Part shown: positions 1-5,196 of the stretch, one piece after another
How the letters are laid out: each line of letters opens with the position of its first letter
How positions within the stretch are numbered: the first letter of the stretch is position 1
From: a candidate division BRC1 bacterium ADurb.BinA292
GTDB lineage: Bacteria; Sumerlaeota; Sumerlaeia; MVZB01
Direction: 5' to 3'
NCBI GenBank assembly: GCA_002068205.1
Contig: MVZB01000236.1
Coordinates: forward strand, 1 to 5,196
DNA length: 5,196 nucleotides
The notes under the pieces: generated by a model
Told to the model about the DNA's origin: nothing
Database searches by the model: none
Seen by the model: only the letters and a program-made list of their open reading frames with translations
Program-made: the position numbers and the translations under genes

Positions 1-5
1 GATTC

Positions 6-188
6 ATGGCATTTGAAAAGCTGAAGGAAGAAGTTCTTTGCGCCAACCTGGATTTGCCCAAGCACGGTCTGGTGACCTTTACCTGGGGCAACGTCAGCGG
101 CATCGACCGTGAGCAAGGCGTCGTCGTCATCAAACCCGGCCCCATGGATCGCGAGGACCCGCCGGGAGGCGGCAATGGCTGGAGCTGA
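6..188 (+). pseudogene. araD: Truncated 5' fragment of L-ribulose-5-phosphate 4-epimerase
   Basis: The first ~46 residues closely resemble the N-terminus of AraD, the class II aldolase-fold, metal-dependent enzyme that interconverts L-ribulose 5-phosphate and D-xylulose 5-phosphate. Recognisable segments are ANLDLPKHGLVTFTWGNVSG (residues 13-32, with the substrate-binding Asn29) and VVVIKP (residues 39-44, with Lys43). The family has about 230 residues; here the reading frame stops after 60. The expected KPSGV phosphate-binding loop reads KPGPM, and what follows (from about nt 144) is an Arg/Gly/Pro-rich tail unlike AraD. The zinc-binding histidines and the catalytic Asp and Tyr lie further along in the family and are missing, so the product cannot be active. 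The ATG at 6 fits the family start; its ribosome binding site would lie outside the window. This may be a deletion relic or an assembly junction. The N-terminal identity is secure; the cause of truncation is unknown. Confidence 0.8.
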
Positions 189-246
189 TGCGCCTGATTC
201 CAACAACCGGCCCGCAAACCGGCGGTAATTGCTCCGAGAGGCAGCC
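189..246. other. Short gap before the gene cluster, with a ribosome binding site
   Basis: These 58 nt separate the araD relic from the first gene of the cluster. The purine-rich GAGAGG at 236-241 lies 5 nt before the ATG at 247 and is a good Shine-Dalgarno sequence, which is why that start is preferred to the upstream in-frame TTG at 229. No convincing -35/-10 pair or operator is visible. The promoter of the cluster may lie upstream of the window, or it may have been lost with the missing part of araD. Confidence 0.5.
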
Positions 247-1026
247 ATGAAGACGGCAACACCGAAACAGTGGTTCGATGCCTGTGCCATGATTGGCGGC
301 TGGCACCGGACGCCTCCCCAGTTCTCGACCACCGCCCAGCTCCTCGGCCACATGGAACGCTTCCGCATCGCCCGCGCCCTGGTCTTCCATTCCATCGCCT
401 GGATGTATGATTTTCGTCAGGGCAATGCGGTTCTCGACGACGAGATCGCCGCTCACCCGCAGCTCGTTCCGTGCTATGCCGTCGTCCCCTCCGCCACGGG
501 CGAGACGCCGGAACTCGAACATTGGGACGGCCTGCTGCGCGGCGGCCGGCGGTTCGCCTTTCGCCTCTTTCCGCGGTCGCATGAATTCATGCCCTGCTCG
601 CCGGGCGCCAACCGCTTCCATGAATTCGCCGCCCACCGCCGGATCCCCGTTCTGGTCGATATCGACGAGATCTCATGGGACGACCTGTGGACCCTCTGTC
701 GCACCCATTCCCTGTTGCGGGTCATCATCGGCAACTCCGGCACGAACGCCCTGTACGGCCTCTTCCGGCAACTGCGTCGGCTCTATGAATTCCTCGAGCT
801 CTTCCCGCAGGTGCGCATCGAGACCTCGCTGTTGTGCGGGTTTCGCAACCTCGAGGCGATTTGCGAACGCTTCGGCGCCGGACGGCTGATTTTTGGAAGC
901 CGCATGCCCTTCTGGGAGCCCGGGTCTTCCATCATGCGGCTTCAATACACCGACCTCGATCCCCGGGAAAAGCAACTGATCGCCCATGACAACCTGGCCG
1001 CGCTGCTGGACGAGGTCGGGCCATGA
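247..1026 (+). CDS. Amidohydrolase-fold protein lacking all metal ligands (probable pseudoenzyme)
   Basis: This 259-residue protein aligns along its length with the product of the next gene, an amidohydrolase_2 (COG2159-type) TIM-barrel protein. The landmarks are shared, but each metal ligand is replaced. The HxH of strand 1 (DAHAHVG in the neighbour) is DACAMIG here (Cys13, Met15). VLVH becomes VLVD (Asp138), GHSGG becomes GNSGT (Asn163), and FATDIPF becomes FGSRMPF (Arg219). The GLKFHP segment is FAFRLFP. The frame is open and compact, the C-terminal segment around PF-GS---R--Y is retained, and the gene ends in a 4-nt overlap with its partner, so it looks maintained rather than decaying. 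Inference: a non-catalytic subunit or regulator of the neighbouring enzyme, or an enzyme using metal-free chemistry. There is no signal peptide, so it is probably cytoplasmic. The ATG at 247 is chosen for GAGAGG 5 nt upstream. The fold is well supported; the function is unknown. Confidence 0.8.
   Translation: MKTATPKQWFDACAMIGGWHRTPPQFSTTAQLLGHMERFRIARALVFHSIAWMYDFRQGNAVLDDEIAAHPQLVPCYAVVPSATGETPELEHWDGLLRGGRRFAFRLFPRSHEFMPCSPGANRFHEFAAHRRIPVLVDIDEISWDDLWTLCRTHSLLRVIIGNSGTNALYGLFRQLRRLYEFLELFPQVRIETSLLCGFRNLEAICERFGAGRLIFGSRMPFWEPGSSIMRLQYTDLDPREKQLIAHDNLAALLDEVGP
1012..1016 (+). promoter_or_regulatory. Ribosome binding site for the second amidohydrolase
   Basis: GAGGT lies inside the end of the upstream gene, 6 nt before the ATG at 1023. 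With the ATGA stop/start overlap, it fits translational coupling of the two amidohydrolase-fold proteins in comparable amounts. Confidence 0.5.
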
Positions 1027-1955
1027 GCATCCGCGACGCTCTGGCGGCGGGACTCGGCTTCCGCGATCTGGCGCTGATCGACGCCCATGCCCACGTCGGA
1101 CGGTGGGGATCGTTCTACATGGCGGACCCGTCGCTGATCCAGCTTGTGCGGGAGTTGGACCGGTTCAACATCGAGCTGTGTTGCGTGACGTCGTTGCTCG
1201 CCTTCAGCGTGGACATGCCCCGCGGCAACGACGAGGTGCTGGAGGCAATCCGCTTCGCGCCCGATCGGTTTCTCGGCTACGTCAGCCTCGTCCCCCACCA
1301 GCCGCTCGCTGATTGCCGGCGCGAGGTCCAGCGCATGCTCGATGCGAGCGACCGCATCATCGGCTTGAAATTCCACCCGATGTGGAACAACTACCCGATC
1401 AACGGCGATCTGTATCAGCCGCTGTGGGAGCTGGCCGCCGAGTTCTGCCCGCTGGTCCTGGTCCATTGCTGGCTCGGCGGCGAGGAGCCCGAGGCCAATA
1501 ATACCCCCGATAAAGTCGCCCAGATGGCCGCCCGCTACCCCGGCGTCACGGTCATCATGGGCCACAGCGGCGGTTCGCGGGCGGGCCAGTTGCAATGCGC
1601 CGAGCTCTGCCGGCGCCGGCCCAATCTTTACATGGATCTCTGCGGCAGCGAGTTCGGCAACCTCTGGATTGAGCGGCTGCTCGAGCACGCCCCCGCCGAC
1701 AAGGTCCTGTTCGCTACGGATATCCCCTTTCTGGGCGCCGGCTCGCCCGCCGGTCGCGTCGGCTATGCCGCAATCGACGATGCGATCAAGCGCAAGATCC
1801 TGAGGGTCAACATGGAGCGGATCCTGGCGACCTGCACCCGCTGGGGCAGGGACCGCTTCCGATCCTCCACGCCGCTCACCCGGCATGGATTGACTTCCAC
1901 GGCCAATCAACCCGCATTGCAGATGGGAACACATCATGACAACCCTGACCAATAG
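1023..1955 (+). CDS. Metal-dependent amidohydrolase family protein (amidohydrolase_2, COG2159-like)
   Basis: This 310-residue protein has the full metal-site signature of the amidohydrolase_2 branch, which includes ACMSD-type decarboxylases and related hydrolases. His22 and His24 lie in DAHAH at the end of barrel strand 1, His148 in LVLVHCW, His181 in GHSGG, and Asp233 in FATDIPF. GLKFHP at 114-119 (Lys116, His118) is another common family element lining the barrel mouth. Family members hydrolyse C-N or C-O bonds, open lactones or decarboxylate, usually with one Zn or Mn ion; the substrate cannot be told from sequence. The barrel appears to end near residue 273. The last ~37 residues are a polar tail of low complexity that does not resemble the family. 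The gene starts within an ATGA overlap with its inactive paralogue and runs 20 nt into the aminotransferase gene, which points to one operon. No signal peptide is visible, so it is likely cytoplasmic. Confidence 0.88.
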   Translation: MSIRDALAAGLGFRDLALIDAHAHVGRWGSFYMADPSLIQLVRELDRFNIELCCVTSLLAFSVDMPRGNDEVLEAIRFAPDRFLGYVSLVPHQPLADCRREVQRMLDASDRIIGLKFHPMWNNYPINGDLYQPLWELAAEFCPLVLVHCWLGGEEPEANNTPDKVAQMAARYPGVTVIMGHSGGSRAGQLQCAELCRRRPNLYMDLCGSEFGNLWIERLLEHAPADKVLFATDIPFLGAGSPAGRVGYAAIDDAIKRKILRVNMERILATCTRWGRDRFRSSTPLTRHGLTSTANQPALQMGTHHDNPDQ

Positions 1956-3234
1956 AACTGCCGATCTGGCGATCAATGGCGGCACGCCGGTGCGCCAACG
2001 GCCGTTCCCCTCCTGGCCCGTCTGGGGCGACGAGGAACGCAGAAATCTGACGGCCGTTCTGGAGAGCGGCAAATGGTGGCGCGGCGCCTACCATTTCGGT
2101 GAACTCGACCAGTCCGCCGTCGATGACTCCAATCGGTCGCTCGTTGAGATTTTTGAGCAGAAATTCGCCGCGATGCACGGCGCCCGGCATGGGCTCGCCG
2201 TCACCAGCGGCGCCGCCGCGCTCGAAGTCGCCGTCCGCGCCGTCGGCATCGGCCCGGGCGACGAAGTCATCACCACCCCCTACACCATGGTCGCCACATC
2301 CCTCTGCGTGCTGAATAGTTTCGCCATCCCGGTCTACGCCGATATCGCCCCCTACGATTACAATATCGACGCCGATCAGATCGAATCCCTCGTTACCGAA
2401 AGAACCAGGGCAATCGTGATCGTTCATTTCGGCGGTCAGCTCTGCGACATGGAGAAAATCTGCGCCGTCGCGCGGAAATACGGCCTGCGCGTCATCGAGG
2501 ACGCCGCCCATGCTCATGGCGTCATGGATCACGCCGGCCGGTGCGCCGGCGCCTTCGGCGACATCGGCTGCTTCAGCTTCCAGGCCGCGAAAAACCTCGC
2601 CACCGGCGAGGGCGGCATGGTCATTACCAATGACAAGGAATTGTATGATCGATGCTTCTCCATCCATCATTATGGCCGCCGTCCCGGTGAATTGTGGTAC
2701 AAGCACTTCATGACCGGCTGGAATTACCGGATGAATGAGTTCACCGCGGCGGTCGGCATCCCCGCGCTGCAACGGCTCCATCAGCAGAATGAGCTCCGCC
2801 AGGCGAACTGCGATTACCTGACCGCCGGACTCGACCGCATCCCCTGCCTGACACCGATCACCGACACCCGGCGCCAGCGGCGCCACTCCCGTCATCTGGT
2901 CATTATCCGCTACGACCGTGCCAAAAATGACGGCGTGCATCGGGACGACCTGATCAAGGCGCTTGTCGCCGAGGGCATCCCCGCGATGGCCGGCTATACT
3001 TTTCCGAATTATGCCAATCCCCTCTTCTATGATCAGGAGACTAAGGATCGCTTCAAGGCCGCGGGCATCGACTTTCCGGATTATTCCGTCTATCGTGAAC
3101 GGTGCCCCAACGTCGAACGCGCCTGCAACGAGGAAGCGATCTGGCTCGAGCACCGCCTGCTGCTAGGGACACGCGAGGACATGGACGACATCATCACGGC
3201 CTTCACCAAGGTGACCGCCGCGCTGGGCGGCTGA
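1936..3234 (+). CDS. DegT/DnrJ/EryC1/StrS family PLP-dependent aminotransferase
   Basis: This 432-residue fold-type I PLP enzyme matches the sugar/cyclitol aminotransferase family. It opens with LAINGGTPVR (11-20) and the SWPVWGDEE segment, as in the branch often annotated as glutamine:scyllo-inosose aminotransferase or AHBA-synthase-like. TSGAAAL (90-96) would hold the PLP phosphate loop, and EDAAHAHG (188-195) supplies Asp189 for the PLP pyridine nitrogen. SFQAAKNLATGEGG (214-227) supplies Lys219 for the Schiff base. GWNYRMNEFTAAVG (261-274) is the typical dimer-interface and substrate segment. Length is close to normal for this branch (about 400-440), and all cofactor residues are present, so it should be active on a keto-sugar or keto-cyclitol, probably with Glu or Gln as amino donor. 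The ATG at 1936 fits the family start and has GGGA about 7 nt upstream. It overlaps the preceding gene by 20 nt. The frame ends in three consecutive TGA codons (3232-3240). The exact substrate is unknown. Confidence 0.93.
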   Translation: MTTLTNRTADLAINGGTPVRQRPFPSWPVWGDEERRNLTAVLESGKWWRGAYHFGELDQSAVDDSNRSLVEIFEQKFAAMHGARHGLAVTSGAAALEVAVRAVGIGPGDEVITTPYTMVATSLCVLNSFAIPVYADIAPYDYNIDADQIESLVTERTRAIVIVHFGGQLCDMEKICAVARKYGLRVIEDAAHAHGVMDHAGRCAGAFGDIGCFSFQAAKNLATGEGGMVITNDKELYDRCFSIHHYGRRPGELWYKHFMTGWNYRMNEFTAAVGIPALQRLHQQNELRQANCDYLTAGLDRIPCLTPITDTRRQRRHSRHLVIIRYDRAKNDGVHRDDLIKALVAEGIPAMAGYTFPNYANPLFYDQETKDRFKAAGIDFPDYSVYRERCPNVERACNEEAIWLEHRLLLGTREDMDDIITAFTKVTAALGG

Positions 3235-3327
3235 TGATGAGCTCGAACACATTGGAATTGCTGGGCCTTGAACCACCGGTTCGAACGGCCGAGGTCTCGC
3301 CGAATTCCGATCCGCGGGAGGCTCCGG
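3235..3327. other. 93-nt gap between the aminotransferase and dioxygenase genes, with a small hairpin
   Basis: This is the longest non-coding gap inside the cluster. It begins with two further in-frame TGA codons after the aminotransferase stop. A small hairpin can form at 3268-3284: TTGAACC pairs with GGTTCGA (one G-U pair) around a 3-nt ACC loop. There is no T-run, so a terminator is unlikely. The hairpin may be incidental or may influence RNA processing. No promoter elements are clear. Confidence 0.3.
3316..3321 (+). promoter_or_regulatory. Strong ribosome binding site that fixes a GTG start for the dioxygenase
   Basis: GGGAGG lies 6 nt before the GTG at 3328. It is the best Shine-Dalgarno sequence near this gene and favours this start over the in-frame TTG at 3268. 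The TTG would add 20 Arg-rich residues that do not look like a PhyH N-terminus and has no comparable site upstream. Confidence 0.7.
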
Positions 3328-4245
3328 GTGGAACTGCTCGTAAAACTGGGTGACGTCGAATTGGAATATGGCGGCCCCCTGCTTGGGGAATTGCGCGAAT
3401 CGGACCCTCGTTCCCAAAACGACGCGACCTTGCGCGAGCGACTGGAAAACGACGGCTATCTTCTGATTCGCGGCCTCCATCCGCGCGACCAGATCGAGCG
3501 GGCTCGCCTCACGATCCTGGAATATCTCGCCGGCTTCGGCGTCCTCGATCCCGATGCCCCGCTTACCGAGGGCAGGATCAATCTGGCGCAAGGTCCCTCC
3601 GGCGGCTTCCAGCCCGACATGCGCGCCATGAGCCGCTATTTTTCGGCACGGGACGACATCAATGACATTGTCCTGGCGCCCGAACGCATGAACTTGATTG
3701 AACGTCTGCTTGGCGGCCCGGCGCTCTCCTTCGATTACCGCTGGATGCGCATCATGGGTCACGCCGCTTCCACGCCCGCCCACTGCGACATCGTCTACAT
3801 GGGCCTCGGCGCCCGCCGCCTCCTCTCCGTCTGGACCCCCTTCATGGATGTCCCCCTGGATCAGGGCGGCTTGGCCCTCTGCGCCGGATCGCACCGCTGG
3901 ACCCGCCTGCGCGAGACCTATGGCGCGATGGACCATTACCGGGACCGGACTGAGGCGCTCTTTGATTCGCTCCCGCTCGAACTGAGCGAGCGATGGGGCG
4001 GGCATTGGCTCACCACCCATTTCCGGATGGGGGACGTCCTGGTTTTTGACGCCTACTTGCTGCATGCCTCGCTGGAAAACCAAACCGACCGGTTCCGCCT
4101 GAGCCTCGACTCGCGCTACCAGCTTCGCGCCGATCCCGTGGATGAACGCTGGATGGGCGAAAACCCCTATTCGCTCGAGGCGCGGCGCGCCGACGACCAA
4201 CAGAAACGGCCGCTCTGCGAAGCGCGCCGGGAGTGGGGAATCTGA
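3328..4245 (+). CDS. Phytanoyl-CoA dioxygenase (PhyH) family Fe(II)/2-oxoglutarate oxygenase
   Basis: This 305-residue protein has the double-stranded beta-helix oxygenase signature. His152 and Asp154 (AHCDIVYMG) and His246 (YLLHASLEN) form the iron-binding facial triad. Arg257 (RFRLSLDSRYQ), 11 residues after the distal His, is placed as the 2-oxoglutarate-binding Arg of PhyH. The N-terminal LRERLENDGYLLIRGLHPRD (35-54) is the usual PhyH entry segment, and PLDQGGLALCAGSHRW (176-191) is the conserved loop before the core ends. Such enzymes hydroxylate unactivated carbons, coupled to 2-oxoglutarate decarboxylation; bacterial members act on very varied small molecules, so the name does not imply phytanic acid. 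GTG 3328 is chosen as start because GGGAGG lies 6 nt upstream and the preceding in-frame residues look non-family. Its stop is 2 nt before the next gene. No signal peptide is visible. The family is certain; the substrate is unknown. Confidence 0.9.
   Translation: MELLVKLGDVELEYGGPLLGELRESDPRSQNDATLRERLENDGYLLIRGLHPRDQIERARLTILEYLAGFGVLDPDAPLTEGRINLAQGPSGGFQPDMRAMSRYFSARDDINDIVLAPERMNLIERLLGGPALSFDYRWMRIMGHAASTPAHCDIVYMGLGARRLLSVWTPFMDVPLDQGGLALCAGSHRWTRLRETYGAMDHYRDRTEALFDSLPLELSERWGGHWLTTHFRMGDVLVFDAYLLHASLENQTDRFRLSLDSRYQLRADPVDERWMGENPYSLEARRADDQQKRPLCEARREWGI
4235..4239 (+). promoter_or_regulatory. Ribosome binding site for the isomerase/epimerase gene
   Basis: GGGGA lies 8 nt before the GTG at 4248, inside the last codons of the dioxygenase gene. 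An in-frame GTG at 4233 is possible but has no good site upstream, and the family typically begins with MKKSL-like residues, which fits 4248. Confidence 0.55.
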
Positions 4246-4247
4246 TC

Positions 4248-5105
4248 GTGAAGAAAAGTCTGAGCTACTGGTCCTTTCCCGGCGGCCTCTCCGGCGAGAT
4301 GCCGATCATCGAGGCCGCCCGCTCGGCCCGCGAGGCCGGCTACCAGGGCATTGAGCTCGCCCTCAGTTGGCGGGGCGAGCTGACGGCCGAAACGACCGAC
4401 AAGGAGGTGGCCCGCCTCCGCGATGCCCTCCGCAATGAAGGCATGCAGATTGCCGGACTCGCCTCGGTGCTGACCTGGGACCGGCTGCTGACGGCGGAAG
4501 ACGCCCACGAGCGCCAGGCCGCGATCGATCTCGTCGCCCGCGGCCTGCGGGTCGGCGCCATCCTTGAGGCCGGCGCCTTCCTGATCATCCCCGGCGCGGT
4601 CGATGTCTTTTTCCGTCCCGATCTGTCCAGCATCTCCTACAGCGACGCCGACGAACGCCTGCGCCGCGCGCTCGATGCACTGGTCCCGATCGCCGAGGAA
4701 TGCGGCGTCGCCCTCGCGCTCGAAAATGTCTGGAACCGGTTTCTGCTCAGTCCGCTCGAAGTCCGCGCCCTGGTCGATGCCTACCGGAGCGAATTCCTCG
4801 GCGTCTATTTCGACGTCGGCAACGTAATGCTGACCGGCTACCCCGAGGATTGGATCCGGATTCTCGGCCATCGCATCCGGCGCGTCCATTTCAAGGACTT
4901 CAAGCGCTCGGTCGGCACCGCGGAGGGCTTCGTCGACCTGCTCGCCGGCGACGTCAACTGGCCGGCCGTGATGCGCGCCCTGCGCCAGATCGGCTACGAC
5001 GGCTTCTGCACCGCGGAACTCATCCCCTGTTATCGCTTTGCCCCCGAGGTGCGCTGGTGGAATGCCTCGCGGGCGATGGATGCCATCTTCGCCATGGCCG
5101 GCTGA
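4248..5105 (+). CDS. Sugar phosphate isomerase/epimerase family TIM-barrel protein
   Basis: This 285-residue protein belongs to the xylose-isomerase-like / AP endonuclease 2 TIM-barrel superfamily, which includes ketose 3-epimerases, IolE/IolI and hydroxypyruvate isomerase. It starts MKKSLSYWSFPGG, followed by GYQGIELAL (31-39) on strand 2. The four metal ligands expected from D-tagatose 3-epimerase relatives are present: Glu159 in LALENVW, Asp189 in YFDVGNV, His214 in RVHFKDFK, and Glu257 in CTAELIP. Length is typical (about 270-300) and the frame is intact, so it should be an active, Mn- or Mg-dependent isomerase, epimerase or dehydratase acting on a sugar, cyclitol or their acids. The start is GTG 4248, with GGGGA 8 nt upstream. 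The gap to the dioxygenase is 2 nt, so the two are probably translationally coupled. It is the last gene of the cluster in this window. The specific reaction cannot be assigned. Confidence 0.9.
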   Translation: MKKSLSYWSFPGGLSGEMPIIEAARSAREAGYQGIELALSWRGELTAETTDKEVARLRDALRNEGMQIAGLASVLTWDRLLTAEDAHERQAAIDLVARGLRVGAILEAGAFLIIPGAVDVFFRPDLSSISYSDADERLRRALDALVPIAEECGVALALENVWNRFLLSPLEVRALVDAYRSEFLGVYFDVGNVMLTGYPEDWIRILGHRIRRVHFKDFKRSVGTAEGFVDLLAGDVNWPAVMRALRQIGYDGFCTAELIPCYRFAPEVRWWNASRAMDAIFAMAG

Positions 5106-5114
5106 GCCGGCGGC

Positions 5115-5153
5115 GCGGCCGCGGTCATCGCGGCGTCGGATCCCCGCGGCCGC
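5115..5153 (+). terminator. GC-rich inverted repeat after the last gene (possible terminator)
   Basis: Perfect 10-nt arms GCGGCCGCGG (5115-5124) and CCGCGGCCGC (5144-5153) flank a 19-nt loop, beginning 9 nt after the last stop codon. Each arm contains the 8-nt palindrome GCGGCCGC. The position suits a transcript end, but there is no T-run downstream, so intrinsic termination is unproven. It may stabilise the 3' end instead. Confidence 0.4.
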
Positions 5154-5165
5154 AATCAGGACCCC

Positions 5166-5195
5166 GGCGGCAGGCGCAGTGCGCCTGCAATCGCC
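5166..5195 (+). terminator. Second GC-rich hairpin at the window end (possible terminator)
   Basis: GCAGGCGC (5170-5177) pairs perfectly with GCGCCTGC (5181-5188) around a 3-nt AGT loop. GGCG (5166-5169) can pair with CGCC (5192-5195) across an AAT bulge, lengthening the stem to 12 pairs. A following T-run cannot be judged because the window ends one base later. With the preceding inverted repeat, it marks the end of the gene cluster. Confidence 0.4.
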
Positions 5196-5196
5196 C

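Noticed and set aside
229..246. TTG at 229 as the start of the first amidohydrolase-fold gene
   Set aside because: It would add only six residues, while ATG 247 has GAGAGG at the right spacing.
580..591. 12-nt palindrome CATGAATTCATG as a possible operator
   Set aside because: It lies inside coding sequence, encodes His-Glu-Phe-Met in frame, and similar GAATTC-containing codon runs recur nearby (around 621 and 786), so it is best explained by codon choice.
130..636. 168-codon minus-strand frame spanning the araD relic and the first amidohydrolase gene
   Set aside because: It has no recognisable motif, and most of it is antisense to a gene aligned with its paralogue on the plus strand.
942..2072. 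376-codon open frame on the minus strand opposite the second amidohydrolase
   Set aside because: It is antisense to a gene with clear family motifs, and its translation has no recognisable domain. Long antisense frames are expected in GC-rich genes with strong third-position bias.
1876..3153. 425-codon open frame on the minus strand opposite the aminotransferase
   Set aside because: It mirrors almost the whole aminotransferase gene. The translation is Gly/Asp/Val-rich, without motifs, and the plus strand has all PLP-enzyme residues.
3268..3327. TTG at 3268 as the start of the dioxygenase
   Set aside because: It would add 20 Arg-rich residues not typical of PhyH proteins. GTG 3328 has GGGAGG 6 nt upstream and gives a family-like N-terminus.
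4233..4247. GTG at 4233 as the start of the epimerase gene
   Set aside because: It lacks a good ribosome binding site and adds residues before the family-typical MKKSL start; GTG 4248 has GGGGA upstream.
3163..4889. Minus-strand open frames of 345 and 240 codons (3163-4200 and 4167-4889)
   Set aside because: They are shadows of the dioxygenase and epimerase genes, with no domain signature and no sensible ribosome binding site context.

Overview
This is a GC-rich bacterial window with one tightly packed run of five plus-strand genes (247-5105). A broken araD relic lies before it and GC-rich inverted repeats lie after it. There is no rRNA, tRNA, CRISPR array, insertion sequence, transporter or regulator gene in the window. 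The mix of gene families (a DegT/StrS aminotransferase of the 'GGTPVR' type, a PhyH-family dioxygenase, a xylose-isomerase-like TIM-barrel epimerase, and COG2159-type amidohydrolases), with high GC, is typical of Planctomycetes/Verrucomicrobia/Lentisphaerae-type or Armatimonadota-type genomes that carry many carbohydrate-utilisation clusters. This placement rests on gene content only and is weak.

Layout. At 6-188 is the first ~46 codons of an L-ribulose-5-phosphate 4-epimerase, then an unrelated tail and a stop. At 247-1026 is an amidohydrolase-fold protein that has lost every metal ligand. It overlaps by 4 nt (ATGA) an amidohydrolase with all ligands intact (1023-1955). That gene overlaps by 20 nt a PLP-dependent DegT-family aminotransferase (1936-3234). 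After a 93-nt gap comes a PhyH-type Fe(II)/2-oxoglutarate oxygenase (best start GTG 3328, end 4245). Two nucleotides later is a sugar phosphate isomerase/epimerase-type TIM-barrel protein (GTG 4248 to 5105). The last ~90 nt hold two GC-rich inverted repeats and no gene.

How the genes may work together. The overlaps and short gaps suggest one transcript. An aminotransferase for keto-sugars or keto-cyclitols, an isomerase/epimerase, an oxygenase and a C-C or C-N/C-O bond-cleaving amidohydrolase would together suit processing of a sugar- or cyclitol-like compound. The substrate cannot be read from the sequence. The most striking feature is the pair of adjacent, alignable amidohydrolase-fold proteins, one apparently active and one apparently a pseudoenzyme. 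This suggests a heteromeric enzyme with a non-catalytic partner. No fully characterised pathway with this exact gene set is recognised here.
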